From the NCBI GenBank assembly GCA_945860295.1, contig CAMAQH010000005.1, forward strand, positions 1 through 64,000: a stretch of DNA of 64,000 nt, given 5' to 3'. Made by a program: the position numbers and the translations under genes. The stretch comes from Prosthecobacter debontii (lineage in GTDB: Bacteria > Verrucomicrobiota > Verrucomicrobiia > Verrucomicrobiales > Verrucomicrobiaceae). Below the pieces are notes generated by a model. That model made no database searches and was not told the origin of the DNA. It saw only the letters and a list, made by a program, of their open reading frames with translations. Below are positions 48,429-58,288 of this stretch, piece by piece; position 1 is the stretch's first letter; each line of letters opens with the position of its first letter.

Positions 48429-50273
48429 TTACGGACTGAGTGCGGCGGGAGCGGCTTCGGCGTCTTCCTTCTTCTTTTCTTTCCAGGTGCTCTGGACGTA
48501 CAGCTCGCGCAGGGACTTGAAGTCCACGTTGGTTGGGCTGTCGGTCATGAGGTCGCAGGCTTTGTTGTTCTTGGGGAAGGCGATGACTTCGCGGATGCTT
48601 TCCTCACCACTGACGAGCATGGCGATGCGGTCGAGTCCGAGGGCGAGTCCGCCGTGCGGTGGAGCACCGAATTTGAAGGCCTCAAGGATGTGACTAAATT
48701 TGAGCTGCTGGTCCTCTGGGGTGACACCGAGGACGCTGAACATCTTGGCTTGGAGATCGCTTTCGTGGATTCGGATGCTGCCACCGCCGAGTTCGTAACC
48801 ATTCAAAACGACGTCGTAGGCTTCGGCGCGGACTTTGCCGTATTCACCGGCATCAAGCAGGGGAATGTCTTCGGCCTTTGGGCGGGTGAATGGGTGGTGG
48901 ACGGCGACCCAGCTCTGGTCTTCGGGGCTGTAGGCGAGGAGGGGGAAATCGACGACCCAGAGGAAGTTCAGCGCGGCGCTGCCTTCGGTGAGCTTTTGCA
49001 TGGAGGCGATCTCAAGGCGGACTTTGCCAAGGATGTTGCAGGCGTCGTCCCAGGTGCCGGCATAAAAGAAGACGATGTCGTTTTCCTCGACGCCGAGTTT
49101 AGCGATGAGTGCTTTTTGTTCTTCTTCGCCGAAGAACTTCCAGAGGGGGCTCTTGTATTCGAGGACGCCTGCTTCGTTGCGCTCGACTTTGATGAAGGCA
49201 AGCTGCTTGACCTTCATGCCGGCTTGGATGGCGAGTTCGTTCAGGCGAATCATCTGGCCAGTGGTGATTCCGGCGAAGCCTTTGGCGTTGATGGCGCGGA
49301 CGACACCCCCGCCTTCAAGAATGGTGCGAAAAATTTTAAAGCCGCTGTTGGCGAAGACGTCGGCCATATCGACAAGCTCCAAGCCGTAGCGAGTGTCGGG
49401 TTTGTCGGAGCCGTAAACGTCGAGCGCGTGCTGATAGGTGATGCGCTGGAATGAGGTAGGGATGTCCACGCCCTGGCCGGCTTTGAACATGCTGGCGAGG
49501 AGGCCTTCGACGAGCGCGATGATGTCGTTTTGCTCGATGAAGCTGGCCTCGATATCGATCTGGGTGAACTCAGGCTGGCGGTCGGCTCGTAGGTCTTCGT
49601 CACGGAAGCAGCGGGCGATTTGGAAGTAGCGCTCAAGACCTGCGACCATGAGGAGCTGCTTGTACTGCTGCGGGGCCTGCGGAAGGGCGAAGAACTTACC
49701 GGGACTCAAACGAGCAGGGACGAGGAAGTCGCGTGCGCCTTCTGGCGTTGGGTTCGACAAGATGGGAGTCTCGACTTCGATGAAGCCGGTGCCGTCGAGG
49801 TAGTTGCGAGCGGCGGTGGTGATCTTGTGCCGGGTGCGGATGTTGCGCGTCATACGCTCGCGGCGCAGGTCGAGGTAGCGATACTTCATGCGCAAATCTT
49901 CGTTCGACATCTCGCGGTCGAGGTGGAAGGGAAGGACATCAGACTTGTTCAGCACTTTTAGTTCGGCGGCGACGATCTCAACTGCGCCGGTGCCGAGCTT
50001 GGCGTTCTCAGTGCCGGTGAGGCGGGCGGCGACTTTGCCGATGATTTGAATGACGTCTTCATCACGCAGTTCGTGACTTTGCTCAGCGAGTGCGGCGTTT
50101 TCTTCGGGGTGGAAGACGACTTGGGTCAGGCCCTCGCGGTCGCGTAAGTCAATGAAGATGACTCCACCGTGGTCGCGCGCCGAATTGACCCAGCCACAGA
50201 GGGTGACAGTCTGACCGATGTGCTCAGGGCGTACGGCGTTGCAGTGAAGGGAGCGATAGGCGTTCGGAATCAT
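48429..50273 (-). CDS. aspS: Aspartate--tRNA ligase
   Basis: GQTVTLCGWVNSARDHGGVIFIDLRDREGLTQVVF; MKYRYLDLRRERMTRNIRTRHKI; FRDEDLRADRQPEFTQIDIE; GLALGLDRIAMLVSGEESIREVIAFPKN. Start trimmed from 50507. Confidence 0.97.
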   Translation of the reverse strand: MIPNAYRSLHCNAVRPEHIGQTVTLCGWVNSARDHGGVIFIDLRDREGLTQVVFHPEENAALAEQSHELRDEDVIQIIGKVAARLTGTENAKLGTGAVEIVAAELKVLNKSDVLPFHLDREMSNEDLRMKYRYLDLRRERMTRNIRTRHKITTAARNYLDGTGFIEVETPILSNPTPEGARDFLVPARLSPGKFFALPQAPQQYKQLLMVAGLERYFQIARCFRDEDLRADRQPEFTQIDIEASFIEQNDIIALVEGLLASMFKAGQGVDIPTSFQRITYQHALDVYGSDKPDTRYGLELVDMADVFANSGFKIFRTILEGGGVVRAINAKGFAGITTGQMIRLNELAIQAGMKVKQLAFIKVERNEAGVLEYKSPLWKFFGEEEQKALIAKLGVEENDIVFFYAGTWDDACNILGKVRLEIASMQKLTEGSAALNFLWVVDFPLLAYSPEDQSWVAVHHPFTRPKAEDIPLLDAGEYGKVRAEAYDVVLNGYELGGGSIRIHESDLQAKMFSVLGVTPEDQQLKFSHILEAFKFGAPPHGGLALGLDRIAMLVSGEESIREVIAFPKNNKACDLMTDSPTNVDFKSLRELYVQSTWKEKKKEDAEAAPAALSP

Positions 50274-50378
50274 GGCTAAAAAAGGGGCGCGGAAAGTCGG
50301 GGAAAAATGCCAGAGTGCAAGGCGGAGTTGGGGTTCCGAGCTTTGACATCCCCTGCCCTGCGCGGCACGGTAGCGCTT

Positions 50379-51404
50379 ATGCCTGACCTCAAATCCCAGC
50401 TCATCACTCAAGCTCTCGCGCTGGGGTTTGCCGACTGCCGAATCGCGGAGGCGAAACCCGCAGCGCACAAGGCGATCTTTGAACAGTGGGTAGCCGATGG
50501 CAAACATGGCGACATGGCCTGGATGGCGCGGAATCTGGAGCGACGCACGGACCCGCGTGTGGTGCTGCCGGGAGCGAAGAGTATGGTGATGCTGGCGCTA
50601 AATTATTTTCAGGGGGAGACACCATCTGGCGACGGCGGCTATAGGATCGCGCGCTATGCTTGGAATGATGACTATCACGATCTGATCGAGAAGAAGCTGA
50701 AGGCTCTGGACGCGTGGATGGCCGAGCAGGGCGGCACGCAGCGTTACTATGTGGACACGGGGCCAGTGCTGGAGCGTGACTTTGCCAGTGACGCCGGGCT
50801 CGGCTGGGGCGGCAAAAGCACGATGCAGATTCATCGTCGGTTAGGCACTTGGTTTTTTTTGGCCGAGCTGATCACGACACTTGAACTCATGCCAGACACA
50901 CCTGCCAAGGATCTGTGCGGCAAATGCACGCGCTGCATGGATGCCTGCCCGACCCAGGCGATCACCGCACCGCAGCAAATGGATGCGCGGCGCTGCATTA
51001 GCTACCTGACCATCGAGAGTAAAGGCGGCATCCCGGTGAAGTTTCGGCGTGCGATGGGCGACCGCATCTATGGCTGCGACGACTGCCTGACGGCCTGTCC
51101 CTGGAACAAGTTTGCGCAAGTCTCCCACGAGGCAACCTTTCAAGCGCGTGAATCCGTCTTCAACAAACGGCTGCGTGATTTTCTGACGCTGACGGATGAA
51201 GAGTTTCGCATGTTGTTTGCTAAGAGTCCGATCAAGCGCATCAAGCGCCCAGCTTTCCTCCGCAATGTCTGCGTGGCACTGGGAAATACGGGGAATGCGG
51301 AGGACCTGCCTGCGCTGGAGACCCTAATGCAGGATGAGCACCCGCTCATAGCCGAGCATGCGGCCTGGGCTGTGCAGGAGATCCAGACCAGACACAGAGC
51401 CTGA
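50379..51404 (+). CDS. queG: Epoxyqueuosine reductase
   Basis: GDMAWMARNLERRTDPRVVLPGAKSMV; KSTMQIHRRLGTWFFLAELIT; ferredoxin motifs CGKCTRCMDACPTQAI and YGCDDCLTACPWN. Confidence 0.95.
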   Translation: MPDLKSQLITQALALGFADCRIAEAKPAAHKAIFEQWVADGKHGDMAWMARNLERRTDPRVVLPGAKSMVMLALNYFQGETPSGDGGYRIARYAWNDDYHDLIEKKLKALDAWMAEQGGTQRYYVDTGPVLERDFASDAGLGWGGKSTMQIHRRLGTWFFLAELITTLELMPDTPAKDLCGKCTRCMDACPTQAITAPQQMDARRCISYLTIESKGGIPVKFRRAMGDRIYGCDDCLTACPWNKFAQVSHEATFQARESVFNKRLRDFLTLTDEEFRMLFAKSPIKRIKRPAFLRNVCVALGNTGNAEDLPALETLMQDEHPLIAEHAAWAVQEIQTRHRA

Positions 51405-51483
51405 GTCCAGCGTATGTTTCGGATTGTTTTGTTGCGCGGTGAAGCGTCAGCAGCATCATGCTTTTGTCTGCTACTTCCCTACC

Positions 51484-52404
51484 TTGAAATCGCTCTTCGT
51501 TACCCTACTCATCCTTGCTGGTGTCTTCGCGGCCTATGACTTTTATTTGGCCAGACCCTGGGAGCGAGTGATCTTTGAAAAAGGTCCGCGCCCTGCAGCT
51601 ACAGTGAATCCTGTGATCCTTGATCACGTCGTGGAGGATGATGGCCCGATACCTGTCGCGACTACGAAGCCTGCGGAAGCAGCGACAAAGCCAGCGGATA
51701 ACTGGCAGCCGAGCATCCCGAAGATCCCGACGAATGAATTTGTGGCACCGGCCATTCAGTCCGTGGAAACGATCACCAAGAATTGGACGATGATTCCGAA
51801 GCAGGCTTTTCCACGCTCGGTTATTTTGAAAAAGGATGTGCAGGTGAAGATGAGCGTGGGTGCCGCCACACTGAGAGCTGGAGCCACCGCTCATGCGCTG
51901 GCTGTTGACAATGGAGTCATCACAGTTGCACCAACTGAGACATCAACCGCGAGAGGAGCGGTTGCGGTGATGGACACGGACTTTCCAGATCAGATCCATG
52001 TGAGCTATGAGAAGTGGAAGGTGGCGCGCATTGAGCAATCACGTCAGGCTTGGCTTGCAGGAAAAACCAAGAACAATTCAGTGGTCAAAGATAACAGCAC
52101 GATGGCCAATGGCGTGGGCGTCAGTTTTGGCGCCGACGGCAAGCCAGGTCAGAATGCGGATGGCAGTTACAACTTGCTGCTAGCAGTCATTTCCGCCGGG
52201 AAAGTCAGTGATGTGGACCCGAAGAAGGTCGTCAGTTGGGGGAAGCCTGAAATGAAAACTGTCGATGGCAAACCCACCTGGGTGATCGACGTGCGCTACG
52301 AGGCGAAGACGATCTTTGGCCTGATGGAGGTGAACAGCCATGCGCATGTCCGGGACGGCAGCTACGTCCGCTGGGTTTATGATTCGGGTGAGCCGTTGCC
52401 CTGA
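51484..52404 (+). CDS. Hypothetical membrane-anchored protein
   Basis: In-frame TTG at 51484 begins LKSLFVTLLILAGVFAAYDFYLARPWE; the track's 51358 start overlaps queG. Confidence 0.6.
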   Translation: MKSLFVTLLILAGVFAAYDFYLARPWERVIFEKGPRPAATVNPVILDHVVEDDGPIPVATTKPAEAATKPADNWQPSIPKIPTNEFVAPAIQSVETITKNWTMIPKQAFPRSVILKKDVQVKMSVGAATLRAGATAHALAVDNGVITVAPTETSTARGAVAVMDTDFPDQIHVSYEKWKVARIEQSRQAWLAGKTKNNSVVKDNSTMANGVGVSFGADGKPGQNADGSYNLLLAVISAGKVSDVDPKKVVSWGKPEMKTVDGKPTWVIDVRYEAKTIFGLMEVNSHAHVRDGSYVRWVYDSGEPLP

Positions 52405-52430
52405 GGCTCAGAGGCCCGACATTTCAAGCA

Positions 52431-52622
52431 TTACCACCTTTGGGATGGCCCATACTCACGCCTTATTTCGTGCCCTGCTATATAGGCTATAAAGGTCGGG
52501 ATATCACGAATGCCATTCTCAGCAGCAAGTTCCGTCTGGTGATCCACATTGATGCGAATCACGCGCGCCGTTCCTGAAATCTCCTCTGCCAGTGCCTCGG
52601 CGACAGGCCCAACCTGCTTACA
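52431..52622 (-). pseudogene. Thioredoxin fragment
   Basis: CKQVGPVAEALAEEISGTARVIRINVDHQTELAAENGIRDIPTFIAYIAGHEIRREYG lacks the N-terminal half and first active-site Cys; begins at the junction with the sugar-transferase remnant. Confidence 0.75.
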
Positions 52623-53406
52623 TCCAGCGCGTAATCGCACGGCATGAGGTGGATATGGTCATCGTAGCGGATTTGCCGCGCCAGCAAATGGTGGAACTGG
52701 CCAATCTGTGTGAGCGCGAGATGATCCAATTTAAACTCGCGCCGTCTGTTTTCAGCATCTTCGTCTCAGGGCTATCACTCGAAACCATCGCAGGCACACC
52801 TGTTCTCGGCGTGAATCGCTAACCTCTGGACTCTACGCTCAATGTGATAGCCAAGAGAGCTTTTGACATCGTCGGGGCTATCGTCGGACTTAAGATCAGC
52901 GCGCCACTTGTTGCCTATTTTGGCCTGACGGTCTGGCTGGAATCTCGTGGCCCAATCTTCTAACGCCAGCGCCGCTGGGGAATGAACGGGGTGCCATTCA
53001 GCATCATCAAGATCCGATCCATAAAACTGAATGCTGCGACTGAAGGTGCGCAGTGGTGCACTCTGGATAATCCGCGCCGACTGCGTGTGGGGGCCTTCAT
53101 GCGGAAGTGGAATATCGATAAAGTGCCACAATTCTGGAACGTGCTGAAGGGGGGAATGAGCCTTTTTGGACCGCGCCCTGACAGCCTGAAATCATTGCCG
53201 ACTTCAAGCATGATATCCCGCATTACAATGCCCGGCATCAAGCCAAGCCCGGCATGACTGGCTGGGCCCAGATCAAAGGTCTGCGTGGTGACAGCGATCT
53301 CTCGGAGCGTATCAAATGCGACCTCTGGTATCTGGAGAACTGGAGCCTGATGCTGGATATTCAGATCATGTTCCTGACCTTCTTAAGACGCAACAACGCG
53401 AACTAA
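52616..53406 (+). pseudogene. Undecaprenyl-phosphate sugar transferase (polyprenyl glycosylphosphotransferase), 5'-truncated with two nonsense codons and a frameshift
   Basis: YIQRVIARHEVDMVIVADLPRQQMVELANLCEREMIQFKLAPSVFSIFVSGLSLETIAGTPVLGVNR*PLDSTLNVIAKRAFDIVGAIVGL...WLESRGPIF*RQRRWGMNGVPFSIIKIRS...MRKWNIDKVPQFWNVLKGGMSLFGPRP then 1-nt shift to EIIADFKHDIPHYNARHQAKPGMTGWAQIKGLRGDSDLSERIKCDLWYLENWSLMLDIQIMFLTFLRRNNAN. Confidence 0.93.
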
Positions 53407-53411
53407 AAGGC

Positions 53412-54407
53412 TCAGCAAATGCTCAGTGCTTTGGCCACGATCACGTCTGGGGTCGGTATCTGCATAGCCTCAAGCGGTGGGCTATAAATGGCAGGTGCAT
53501 CAAGGCTGTTTACGCGGAGCACTGGAGCATCGAGCTCATCAAACACCTTTGCCTGAATCGTGTAGGCGATCTGGGCACCGACACCACAGAAGGGCTTACC
53601 TTCTTCCACATAAATGGCACGGTGAGTCTTGGCCACGGAGTTGAGTATCGTTTCCTCATCCAACGGACGGATGGTGCGCACATCAACGACTTCAGCACTG
53701 ATGCCATGCTCCTCATCCAAGATGCGGGCAGCCTCCAAGCAGGTGATCACGGCTCTGCCATGAGCGATGAGTGAGATGTCTGTGCCCACGCGCTTAATGT
53801 CAGCCGTGCCGAGTGGGATGAAAAGCTCGCCGCCAGGAAGTTCATCATTGGACGGCACATCCCATGACTCGCCATAGAGAACGGTGCTCTCCATGAACAT
53901 GACTGGGTCATTGTCACGGATCGCTGCCTTCATCAGGCCCTTGGCATCATAAGCATTACTCGGGACCACGCACTTCATGCCGGGAACATTGGCCATGATG
54001 TTTTCAGGCGTGTGACTGTGAGTCGCTCCCACGCCAGTGCCGCCATTGGCTGGGCCACGGATCACGATCGGGCAATTAATCTTCCCCCCAGACATGTAGC
54101 GAACCATCGCCGCATTGTTCACGATCTGATCCCATGCCACGGTATAAAAACTCCAGAACATGAGCTCCATCACTGGACGCACTCCGAGCATCGAAGCCCC
54201 AACTCCCATGCCGATGAAACCGGCCTCACTGATCGGCGTGTCCACGAGACGTTTGTCACCCCATTTATCCCACAATCCTTGGGTTACCTTGTAGGCCCCA
54301 TTGTATTGGGCGACTTCTTCGCCCATGACAACGACCATAGGGTCGCGGGCAATTTCTTCATCGAGGGCTTCACGGATTGCGTCGCGGTAGGTGATTCGGC
54401 GGGTCAT
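53412..54407 (-). CDS. pdhB: Pyruvate dehydrogenase E1 component subunit beta
   Basis: MTRRITYRDAIREALDEEIARDPMVVVMGEEVAQYNGAYKVTQGL...DTPISEAGFIGMGVGASMLGVRPVMELM. Confidence 0.93.
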   Translation of the reverse strand: MTRRITYRDAIREALDEEIARDPMVVVMGEEVAQYNGAYKVTQGLWDKWGDKRLVDTPISEAGFIGMGVGASMLGVRPVMELMFWSFYTVAWDQIVNNAAMVRYMSGGKINCPIVIRGPANGGTGVGATHSHTPENIMANVPGMKCVVPSNAYDAKGLMKAAIRDNDPVMFMESTVLYGESWDVPSNDELPGGELFIPLGTADIKRVGTDISLIAHGRAVITCLEAARILDEEHGISAEVVDVRTIRPLDEETILNSVAKTHRAIYVEEGKPFCGVGAQIAYTIQAKVFDELDAPVLRVNSLDAPAIYSPPLEAMQIPTPDVIVAKALSIC

Positions 54408-54587
54408 TTGATGGGGGAAAATAGAATCCGTCAATGAACCTCAGAGCGACCAGAGTCAAGGGCGGGAACGTAAGACATCTGACTCTCATTTCAGAGTCTG
54501 CAGCAGCCAGATTAAATCACCCGCGTTAGCAGCTTAGTGATTGAACGAGATACGACTTAGCCGACACTGCCAGAGTTCACCTTTTCA

Positions 54588-55496
54588 ATGACCCCCCCGG
54601 CATCAAACCCCCAACCTGTTTCTCGCAGCCCTTTTGTGTGGCTGCGAAATAAGTTTTTTGCGGGCCTAGCCATCGCCCTGCCACTGTTGATCACCTTTTG
54701 GATCGTGAACAGCGGCTACCACCTTCTGCATGGTTGGAGTGTGCCTGCGCTGGATTTCATTGCCAGCATCATCAATGACATCGCGGGTCAGACGGTTGTG
54801 GATACAGTTAGTGCTACCTACCAGCACATCGTTACTTTCGTCGGCTTTTTGATCCCAGTGCTCGCTTTCGTCTCCCTCGGTGTCATGGCCACCAACGTTC
54901 TCGGCGTGCGCGTCGTCGCAGCCATGGACCGCCTGTTACTTAACGTGCCCATCGTCTCCTTCATCTACAAGTCGCTAAAACAAGTGATCGATGGATTCAA
55001 AGGCCTCGGCGGAAAGCAAAACTTCAAACGCGTAGTCTATGTCGATTATCCCTGTGGCGACATGAAGATGCTCGGCTTCGTCACCGGTCAATATCTCGAT
55101 CCGCAGCAAAACAAAATCCTCGCCGCCGTCTTCATTCCCGGTGCGCTCAGTCCGATGACTGGCCTGCTTCTCGTCGTCCCCATCGAGCAAGTCACTGATG
55201 CCCCGCTTACCGTGGAAGACGCGATGAAACTCATCTTCTCTGGCGGACTCATCGTGCCATCACGCCTTGCCGCACCCGCCGCGCAGCCAGATATTAATCC
55301 CGCTCCGCTTCCAGCGTTTATTGAAGAAGCAGCCATCATCGATGAGTCGCCTCTTCCCATTGGCCTGCCACGCGCTGAAGACTTCGACTCTGGTGATCCA
55401 GATCTCTTGTCATTCAGCGAGCGCGAAGGCACCCAACTCCTCACTTCCCGCTCGCCCGCTCGGCGACTACTCCGCTCGCTTCCCTGGAAGCGCTGA
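54588..55496 (+). CDS. DUF502 family membrane protein
   Basis: NKFFAGLAIALPLLITFWIVNSGYHLL; VPIVSFIYKSLKQVIDGFKG; VFIPGALSPMTGLLLVVPIEQV. Confidence 0.88.
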   Translation: MTPPASNPQPVSRSPFVWLRNKFFAGLAIALPLLITFWIVNSGYHLLHGWSVPALDFIASIINDIAGQTVVDTVSATYQHIVTFVGFLIPVLAFVSLGVMATNVLGVRVVAAMDRLLLNVPIVSFIYKSLKQVIDGFKGLGGKQNFKRVVYVDYPCGDMKMLGFVTGQYLDPQQNKILAAVFIPGALSPMTGLLLVVPIEQVTDAPLTVEDAMKLIFSGGLIVPSRLAAPAAQPDINPAPLPAFIEEAAIIDESPLPIGLPRAEDFDSGDPDLLSFSEREGTQLLTSRSPARRLLRSLPWKR

Positions 55497-55508
55497 TCAA
55501 AAAAAGTC

Positions 55509-56393
55509 TCAGGCGTGACGCCCCTTGAAAGTCAGTTCAGCGATCCCTGACTTATCGAGTCCTCCGAGTCCTAGCGTGATCATCTTTTCATACTGCGCCT
55601 TTGTCGCGTCATTCAGCGGCAGAGTCAGGTCAATCTCACGCGCCACGCCTTGAGCAATGCCGCTGTCCTTGGCGGCATGTTCAGCAGAAAACCAACAGTC
55701 GTGCTCACGCGCCACCATGTCTCCGCCATCCGTTTCCAGCACACGACTGTTCGCGCCAGTCTGTGAGAAGACCTCACGTATCATGCTCAAATCATGTCCC
55801 AGAGCTTCAGCAAGACCCAGCCCTTCAGCGAGCCCTGCGGTGTTGATATTCATCACCATGTTCACCAGCGCCTTCACCTCTGCCGCACGGCCTGGGCTAC
55901 CGATGAAGCGACGGTTCACACTCATCTGCTCGATGATCGGCAGCACACTCTGATACACGGCCTCATCACCCGCCAGCATGAGGTAAAGTTTACCCTCACG
56001 CGCATGGCTGATGCTTGATGCCATCGCAGCTTCCAAGCTGTGTGCGCCCACCGCCGCAGCCGCCGCATAAACCTTACGGTGCATGGCTGGGGAAAGCGTC
56101 GCACAGTTGATGAAGACCTTCCCCTCCGCCCCGACAATAAGACTGTCCTCATCTCCAAAAAAGATGCCGCGCATCGACGCATCATTCGTCACCACCGTGA
56201 AGATCACATCTGCAGCCGCCGTCACTGCCGCCAGCGTCTCCGGTGCCGCACAGCCCAACTCTTCCGCTAGGCTCGTCGCTGATGGGCGATGCGAGTCATA
56301 GACCGCGCTGATCGTGTATCCGCAATCCTTCAGACGTCGAGCCATGTTGGCTCCCATGCGTCCGACTCCGACAAAGGCAATCTTTTGGCTCAT
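55509..56393 (-). CDS. NAD(P)-dependent oxidoreductase, 3-hydroxyisobutyrate dehydrogenase family
   Basis: MSQKIAFVGVGRMGANMARRLKDCGY; FINCATLSPAMHRKVY; GRAAEVKALVNMVMNINTAGLAEGLGLAEALG. Start trimmed from 56588. Confidence 0.92.
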   Translation of the reverse strand: MSQKIAFVGVGRMGANMARRLKDCGYTISAVYDSHRPSATSLAEELGCAAPETLAAVTAAADVIFTVVTNDASMRGIFFGDEDSLIVGAEGKVFINCATLSPAMHRKVYAAAAAVGAHSLEAAMASSISHAREGKLYLMLAGDEAVYQSVLPIIEQMSVNRRFIGSPGRAAEVKALVNMVMNINTAGLAEGLGLAEALGHDLSMIREVFSQTGANSRVLETDGGDMVAREHDCWFSAEHAAKDSGIAQGVAREIDLTLPLNDATKAQYEKMITLGLGGLDKSGIAELTFKGRHA

Positions 56394-56506
56394 ATGATCT
56401 ATCAAGTAATGGGTTGAGGAGCGCACACTGACCAAAGACAGCCAACACGCAACCGTGCAGACATGCCTTCTTGCCAAAACGATCCGCGCTGCCCACACTT
56501 CGCGCC

Positions 56507-58288
56507 ATGCTTTTCCTGCGGCCACTCCTAGCCATCTACCTCTGCTTTTTCGCAGTGCCAGTGGTCTGGGTAGCTGCTGAGGAAACATACTCGTCAGGAG
56601 ATATGTCGTGGACGGTGGATTCCTATGGCGTGCTGAAGACCAAGCAATGGCCTCTCGTTTCTACGCTCTTGCTAACAATCGAGGAGTCCATCCGCAAAGA
56701 CCAGAAAACAGCCAAGCCCGCCGCTCAAAAACCACTGCCAGAACTCCACTATGGTTCGGATCGTAGTGTGACGCTGCTCGCCATGTCAGAAGATAAAAAG
56801 AAGCTGACACAGACCATCCAACGCAGCGTGCGCTTTGATCAGGAACGCAAGGCCGTGCGTGTGCTCGATATCATCACCAGCGCCACTGACGAAACTCAAT
56901 ATCTCACTTTGCGCTATCAAACACGCTGGCAGCCAACCATCGTGCCGAAGCTCGCCAAACCACTTTTTATCAGCAAGCCTCCTGAAGCCAAATCACCCAT
57001 TGCGGCACTCATTGCCGCGCAGGAAACCACGCTGCCGGTGATGTACCAACTCTTTGGAAATGATGCCAAAGGCTGGAAGCGCAAGATCACCGTTCATCAG
57101 GATCTGCTCGACTGGACTTACACCGGAGTTCTACCAGCTAAGCAGCGTGTCGTATTGCTTCATTGGCTCACCTTTACCAATGATGTCAAAGCCGACACCG
57201 TGGACAAAGTGATCAGCACTTTGACCTCAGGTGGCATGCCAGAGGAAGACTCGCTGTCGGAAGATATTTTGAAGGAACTAGCCAACTTTCCCATTCCCGT
57301 CAAAGCGCCAGCCAGCAGCAAGATCGCCACGAACGAGAGCAAGCCGAAGCTCGCTTTTGTGAAAGCTTTCGCTGATGCAATTCACGTCGATTTTTCCACT
57401 GAAGTGGATCAACTCATGTTCACGTCCGGGGCCGTTGTAAAAGGAACATTTGATGCAAAAAAAGTGCAGTTGGAAAACATGGGGCGAATGCGTGAGCTAC
57501 CGCTGGCGCAGATCGCTGCCATCCGAGTTAAGCCCTCGCCGTCACGGGTATTTCTGCGGGATGGAACGGTCCTCAGTGGCCGACTAAGTTGGGCGTCCGC
57601 CACCTTTCAAAGTCAGACACTCGGCAAGCTGGCGCTCAAGCCCGAGCGCCTAGATCAGCTCGTACTCAGATCTGCTGCTGCCGATGGCAAAATGGACTTC
57701 AAACCTGTCGCTTGGATCGCGGAAGACATTGATGGTCAGATCATCGCATGGAAGACATTTCCACTAAAGCCATTGCAGACAACCTGGGCTGGTGGACGAC
57801 TCATTTTGCAATGGAGAGACATCGCGAGCATTCATCGACTGCCAGCGCCAGCGATGGAGCACTCACTCATTCTGCGTGATAGCAGTCATCTACATGTATG
57901 GCTCGACCTTAAGGAGTCTGACTCAGCGCTCAATGACTGCGCCGGACTCGCCAGCACACCCGAGGCACTGCTTTCAATCCTGGACGGCAATGCGCCGACT
58001 TCCGCGATCATTGACTCAGCCCTGATGCTTGCAGATGGCAGTGTGCTCGTCGGTGATTTTGCAGAGCCGAATCTTTCTTGGATAACTAAAGATGGCGTCA
58101 TTCAAATCCGAGCCACTGACATCCAGCAGATCAAAAGCAACGCACCGCTTTATCAAATCAAGACCACTACTGACACTCATCTGTCAGGCCAGCCCGTCGC
58201 CCCCACACTTTCCTGGAAGCGCGACAACCAAACCATGAATGTGCCCTGGCGTCTGATCACCGAACTCAAACCAGCCACCAAGCCATGA
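56507..58288 (+). CDS. Exported protein with repeated short beta-motifs, unknown function
   Basis: Signal-like MLFLRPLLAIYLCFFAVPVVW; repeats LMFTSGAVVKGTFDAKKVQLENMGRMRELPLAQIAAIRV, VFLRDGTVLSGRLSWASATFQSQTLGKLALKPERLDQLVL, LMLADGSVLVGDFAEPNLSWITKDGVIQIRATDIQQI. Confidence 0.75.
   Translation: MLFLRPLLAIYLCFFAVPVVWVAAEETYSSGDMSWTVDSYGVLKTKQWPLVSTLLLTIEESIRKDQKTAKPAAQKPLPELHYGSDRSVTLLAMSEDKKKLTQTIQRSVRFDQERKAVRVLDIITSATDETQYLTLRYQTRWQPTIVPKLAKPLFISKPPEAKSPIAALIAAQETTLPVMYQLFGNDAKGWKRKITVHQDLLDWTYTGVLPAKQRVVLLHWLTFTNDVKADTVDKVISTLTSGGMPEEDSLSEDILKELANFPIPVKAPASSKIATNESKPKLAFVKAFADAIHVDFSTEVDQLMFTSGAVVKGTFDAKKVQLENMGRMRELPLAQIAAIRVKPSPSRVFLRDGTVLSGRLSWASATFQSQTLGKLALKPERLDQLVLRSAAADGKMDFKPVAWIAEDIDGQIIAWKTFPLKPLQTTWAGGRLILQWRDIASIHRLPAPAMEHSLILRDSSHLHVWLDLKESDSALNDCAGLASTPEALLSILDGNAPTSAIIDSALMLADGSVLVGDFAEPNLSWITKDGVIQIRATDIQQIKSNAPLYQIKTTTDTHLSGQPVAPTLSWKRDNQTMNVPWRLITELKPATKP

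Noticed and set aside
48354-49454. 366-aa plus-strand ORF
   Set aside because: Lies antisense over aspS; repetitive acidic/Val-Phe composition is typical of a shadow ORF.
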